A stretch of DNA of 64,000 nucleotides. Source: Variovorax sp. YR216 (GTDB lineage Bacteria; Pseudomonadota; Gammaproteobacteria; Burkholderiales; Burkholderiaceae_C). The stretch spans positions 434,001 through 498,000 of the forward strand of contig NZ_FNRO01000002.1 in the NCBI RefSeq assembly GCF_900107745.1, read 5' to 3'. The number at the start of each line of letters is the position of its first letter. The first letter of the stretch is position 1. Under the pieces are notes generated by a model. That model did no database searches. It had not been told where the DNA came from and worked only from the letters and a program-made list of their open reading frames with translations. This document shows, one piece after another, positions 61,157 to 64,000 of this stretch. Both the position numbers and the translations under genes were made by a program.

Positions 61157-61903
61157 ATGAGCAAGAGCACCCACGGCCGCCGAACACTGGACCTGCTGGG
61201 TGAAGCGATCGTTTCGCGCCGCTATGCGATCGGGGCGCCAATGCCTTCCGAGCCGCTGCTGTGCGAGGAATTCGGCGTGAGCCGCACGGTGGTGCGCGAG
61301 GCGGTGAAATCGCTCGTCGCCAAGGGACTCATCGTGACCGGGCCCAAGGTCGGGACGCGGGTGCTGCCCGACGATCAGTGGAACTGGTTCGACCCGGATG
61401 TCATCACCTGGCAGGCGCGCGCGGGGCTCACGCCCGAGTTCCTGCGCGACCTGCAGGACCTGCGCCGCGCGGTGGAGCCCGCGGCGGTGCGTCTCGCCGC
61501 GGAGCGCGCGACCGCCGAGGACATCGAGGAGATCGAGGCCGCTTACGCCGGCATGAAGCACGCTGTCGAATTCGGCGGTGACTACGTGACCTTCGATCTG
61601 CGCTTCCATCACGGACTGCTGCGTGCCGCCCAGAACCGGATGCTCGCGCAGATGAGCAAGGCGCTGCACGCGCTGCTGCGCACCAGCTTCGAGATTTCCA
61701 CCATCAAGAAGGACGGCCCGGCGCAGTCGCTGCCGATGCACCGCGCGGTGCTCGACGCGGTGATTGCGCACAACCCTGCAAAGGCGGAGCGGGCCATCAT
61801 CAAGTTGATCGACGGCGCGCGCGAGGACATCGAGGAAGTGCTCGGCTCGCGCCGACGCCTGCCGCGTCTCGGGCGGCCGCCCCCCAGACTCAAGGCCGCT
61901 TGA
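61157..61903 (+). CDS. GntR-family regulator (FadR/FCD subfamily)
   Basis: 248 residues. The winged helix covers residues 1-75 (GAPMPSEPLLCEEFGVSRTVVREAVKSLVAKGLI), and the C-terminal FCD domain has the spaced His and Asp ligands (FDLRFHHGLLRAAQN; LPMHRAVLDAV) that bind a metal and a carboxylate ligand. Such regulators respond to sugar acids or lactate-type compounds. It lies 10 nt after the dehydrogenase and before a sugar ABC transporter, which it probably controls. Confidence 0.92.
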   Translation: MSKSTHGRRTLDLLGEAIVSRRYAIGAPMPSEPLLCEEFGVSRTVVREAVKSLVAKGLIVTGPKVGTRVLPDDQWNWFDPDVITWQARAGLTPEFLRDLQDLRRAVEPAAVRLAAERATAEDIEEIEAAYAGMKHAVEFGGDYVTFDLRFHHGLLRAAQNRMLAQMSKALHALLRTSFEISTIKKDGPAQSLPMHRAVLDAVIAHNPAKAERAIIKLIDGAREDIEEVLGSRRRLPRLGRPPPRLKAA

Positions 61904-61978
61904 GCCGCCCCGAATCCGTTTCTTCCAACCTCTGCTCGTGCATCGAGCCAATCCCGTTCACAACAAGGAGACAGCTGT

Positions 61979-63355
61979 ATGAAACTGAAGGCATTGATGG
62001 TCCCGGTATTGATGGCGATGGGCCTCACGGTCGCCGGCCAGGCGGCGGCGCAGGAGAAGCTCACCGTCTGGTGGGTCAAGGGCTTCTACAAGGCCGAGGA
62101 CGATGCGCTCTTCGCCGCCATCAAGAAGTTCGAGGAGAAGCACAAGGGCGTCAAGGTCGAGCTGTCTCAATACCCGGTGCAGGACATGATCCCGAAGACG
62201 GTGTCCGCGCTCGATTCGGGCAGCCCGCCCGACGTGGCTTATGCCGACGTGTATGACTTCCAGGTCACAGGCAAGTGGGCCTTCGACGGCAAGCTGGAGG
62301 ACATCAGCAGCGTGATCGCGCCGATGGTGAGTCGCTTCGCACCCAACACGGTCGAAACCACCTTCCTCTACAACGACCAGACGAAGTCGAAGGCCTACTA
62401 CGCCTTCCCGATCAAGCAGCAGACGATGCACATCAACTACTGGATCGACATGCTGGCGGAGGCGGGCTTCAAGGAGTCGGACATTCCGACGACCTGGAAG
62501 GACTACTGGTCGTTCTGGTGCGAGAAGGTGCAGCCCGCCAGTCGCCAGAAGAGCGGCAAGCGCACCTTCGGCACTGGCATGCCGATGGGCGTGGATTCGA
62601 GCGATTCGTTCTATTCGTTCCTGACCTTCGCCGATGCGTACAACGTGAAGATGGTGAACGACAGCGGCAAGCTGCTGGTGGACGACCCGGCGGTGCGCGC
62701 GGGCCTCATCAGTGCCATGACCGACTACGTCGCGCCCTACCAGAAGGGCTGCACGCCACCGTCGTCCACGAGCTGGAAGGACCCGGACAACAACGTCGCC
62801 TTCCACAACAAGACGACGGTGATGACGCACAACGCGACCATCTCGCTGCCGGCCAAGTGGCTCGACGATTCGAACAACGCGTCGCTCACGCCCGAGCAGC
62901 GCGAGGAGGCCAAGAAGAACTACTTCGAGCGCATCCGCACGGCCGGCTTCCCGTCCAAGCCCGACGGCAGCAAGATGGTCTACCGCACCGCGGTGAAGAC
63001 CGGGGTGGTGTTCAAGGACGGCAAGAACAAGCAGCGCGCCAAGGAGTTCGTGACCTTCCTCATGCAGGAGGAGAACCTCACGCCGTACGTCGAGGGTTCG
63101 CTGGGCCGCTGGTTCCCGGTGACCAAGGCGGGGCAGGCGAGCCCGTTCTGGCAGGCTGATTCGCACCGCAAGTCGGTCTACAACCAGTACGCGGCGGGCA
63201 CGGTGACGTTCGAGTTCACCAAGAACTACCGCTTCACCATCCTCAACAACGAGAACGTCTGGGCCAAGGCCATGAACCGCATCGTGAGCGACAAGGTGCC
63301 GGTGGACAAGGCGGTCGACGAGATGATCGAGCGTATTAAAACTGTCGCGCGCTGA
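61979..63355 (+). CDS. ABC transporter sugar-type substrate-binding protein
   Basis: 458 residues, SBP_bac_1 family. A signal peptide ends near GQAAA-QEKL. The mature protein begins EKLTVWWVKGFYKAEDDAL, and has FPIKQQTMHINYWIDMLAEAGF and AYADVYDF in the N-lobe. Its size and the neighbouring carbohydrate-type permease indicate import of a sugar, polyol or sugar acid. AAGGAG lies 7 nt before the ATG. A 75-nt gap from gntR contains no palindrome I can see. Confidence 0.93.
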   Translation: MKLKALMVPVLMAMGLTVAGQAAAQEKLTVWWVKGFYKAEDDALFAAIKKFEEKHKGVKVELSQYPVQDMIPKTVSALDSGSPPDVAYADVYDFQVTGKWAFDGKLEDISSVIAPMVSRFAPNTVETTFLYNDQTKSKAYYAFPIKQQTMHINYWIDMLAEAGFKESDIPTTWKDYWSFWCEKVQPASRQKSGKRTFGTGMPMGVDSSDSFYSFLTFADAYNVKMVNDSGKLLVDDPAVRAGLISAMTDYVAPYQKGCTPPSSTSWKDPDNNVAFHNKTTVMTHNATISLPAKWLDDSNNASLTPEQREEAKKNYFERIRTAGFPSKPDGSKMVYRTAVKTGVVFKDGKNKQRAKEFVTFLMQEENLTPYVEGSLGRWFPVTKAGQASPFWQADSHRKSVYNQYAAGTVTFEFTKNYRFTILNNENVWAKAMNRIVSDKVPVDKAVDEMIERIKTVAR

Positions 63356-63382
63356 GGCGTTGAGTTTCGGAGGTAGCCAGCC

Positions 63383-64000
63383 ATGAGTTCCACCGCAAGC
63401 GCCGTCGTGGCGCCCGGCGCCGCCGAGGCGCCGGCCTCGAAGACCGGACGCTGGCAGTTCTGGGGGCGACTGATGGTCGTTCCCTACCTGCTGGTGTTCG
63501 TGGTCTTCGTGCTCTACCCGGTGTGCTACGGGCTCTGGCTGGCGCGCCATCCGCAGAGCTACGAGCATCTGGTCGCCGATCCGATCTTCTTCAGGTCGGT
63601 GATCAACACGATCATCTTCCTGGTCGTCGCCATCAACGTGAAGATGGTGGTGGCGCTGGTGCTCTCGGGCTTCTTCGTGCAGTCGCGGTGGTGGATCAAG
63701 ATCCTCTCGGGCATCTTCATCCTGCCGTGGGCGGTGCCGTCGATCCCGACGATCCTGTCGGTGCGCTTCATGCTCAACCCCGAGTGGGGCGTGATCAACA
63801 GCACCATCTTCCGGTTGACGGGGCTCGACGGGCCGAACTGGCTCAACGATCCGACCCTCGCGCTCTCTTTCGCGATGCTGATGCACATCTGGAAGTCGCT
63901 GCCGTTCTGGACGCTGATCCTGGTGGCCGGGCGTCTCGCGATCCCCACTGAACAGTACGAGGCCGCATCGGTCGACGGCGCGAGTTCGTGGCAAAAGTTC
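63383..64000 (+). CDS. ABC transporter sugar permease, MalF/UgpA type (3' end outside window)
   Basis: 206 codons visible, open to the last base. After a short Ala-rich N-terminus there are hydrophobic segments (RLMVVPYLLVFVVFVLYPV; SVINTIIFLVVAINV; ILSGIFILPWAVPSIPTIL) and the start of the EAA loop (EQYEAASVDGASSWQKF). The order matches binding-protein-dependent carbohydrate permeases. GGAGG lies 7 nt upstream of the ATG. It forms an operon with the binding protein before it; the second permease and ATPase are presumably beyond the window. Confidence 0.93.
   Translation, partial: MSSTASAVVAPGAAEAPASKTGRWQFWGRLMVVPYLLVFVVFVLYPVCYGLWLARHPQSYEHLVADPIFFRSVINTIIFLVVAINVKMVVALVLSGFFVQSRWWIKILSGIFILPWAVPSIPTILSVRFMLNPEWGVINSTIFRLTGLDGPNWLNDPTLALSFAMLMHIWKSLPFWTLILVAGRLAIPTEQYEAASVDGASSWQKF

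Overview
The window is GC-rich chromosomal DNA with dense, short-gapped genes. The order pcm-like, rhodanese, tolC beside waaA, the Entner-Doudoroff enzymes, the Dpp/Opp-type transporter and TACAAT-type -10 boxes all suggest a betaproteobacterium of the Burkholderiales. Comamonadaceae (Variovorax-like) is my best guess. There is no rRNA or marker gene to confirm this. I found no tRNA, rRNA, CRISPR array, transposase or prophage gene. No gene-free stretch exceeds 300 bases; the largest, 1815-2092, holds nothing I can name.

Layout. 1-9 kb holds two AraC-type regulators, a methyltransferase, an OsmC-like protein, a tandem start-codon repeat, an IlvD/Edd sugar-acid dehydratase with an EVE protein, and small membrane or secreted proteins (GlpM, DedA). 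9-14 kb holds a HEAT-repeat protein, an HTH-Sel1 protein beside a type IV pilin, the copA-cueR copper operon and a JmjC-like oxygenase. 14-20.6 kb holds two multiheme cytochromes c and an alkylation-repair operon (Ada-AlkA fusion, ogt, EamA exporter). 20.7-32.7 kb is an envelope region: phosphomannomutase, waaA, a passenger-less autotransporter, and a leftward run TetR-MFP-RND-Pcm-like-rhodanese-TolC that could encode a whole tripartite pump. 32.8-40.4 kb holds msrA, a His-rich membrane protein, a ZnuD-like receptor, acylphosphatase, an AEC carrier, pdxH, a MobA-like transferase, sodC, a ChaC-like enzyme and an OmpA-like protein. 40.6-43.8 kb is edd-eda plus a HAD hydrolase. 43.8-48.8 kb holds gloA, a thioesterase, and a MarR-MFS-MATE operon with a short-chain dehydrogenase.

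The most interesting part is 48.8-60.0 kb. One arm (leftward) is ridA, dgoK and dgoA. The other (rightward) is a five-gene Dpp/Opp-type ABC transporter, a fold-type III PLP deaminase/dehydratase, an RpiR regulator with a sugar-phosphate (SIS) domain, and a D-aminoacylase-like amidohydrolase. The shared intergenic region carries two 15-bp sites resembling the HexR (RpiR family) operator. Together these fit an oxidative amino-sugar-acid pathway: uptake, N-deacylation, PLP-dependent dehydration/deamination to a 2-keto-3-deoxy sugar acid, kinase, aldolase. This is inference, and D-amino-acid catabolism is the main alternative. A second sugar-type ABC cluster (2-hydroxyacid dehydrogenase, GntR, binding protein, permease) starts at 60.1 kb and runs off the window.

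Two repeat families stand out: four copies of a roughly 90-bp dyad-rich element at gene 3' ends, and a two-unit tandem repeat whose units each begin ATGAGC and encode overlapping micro-ORFs.
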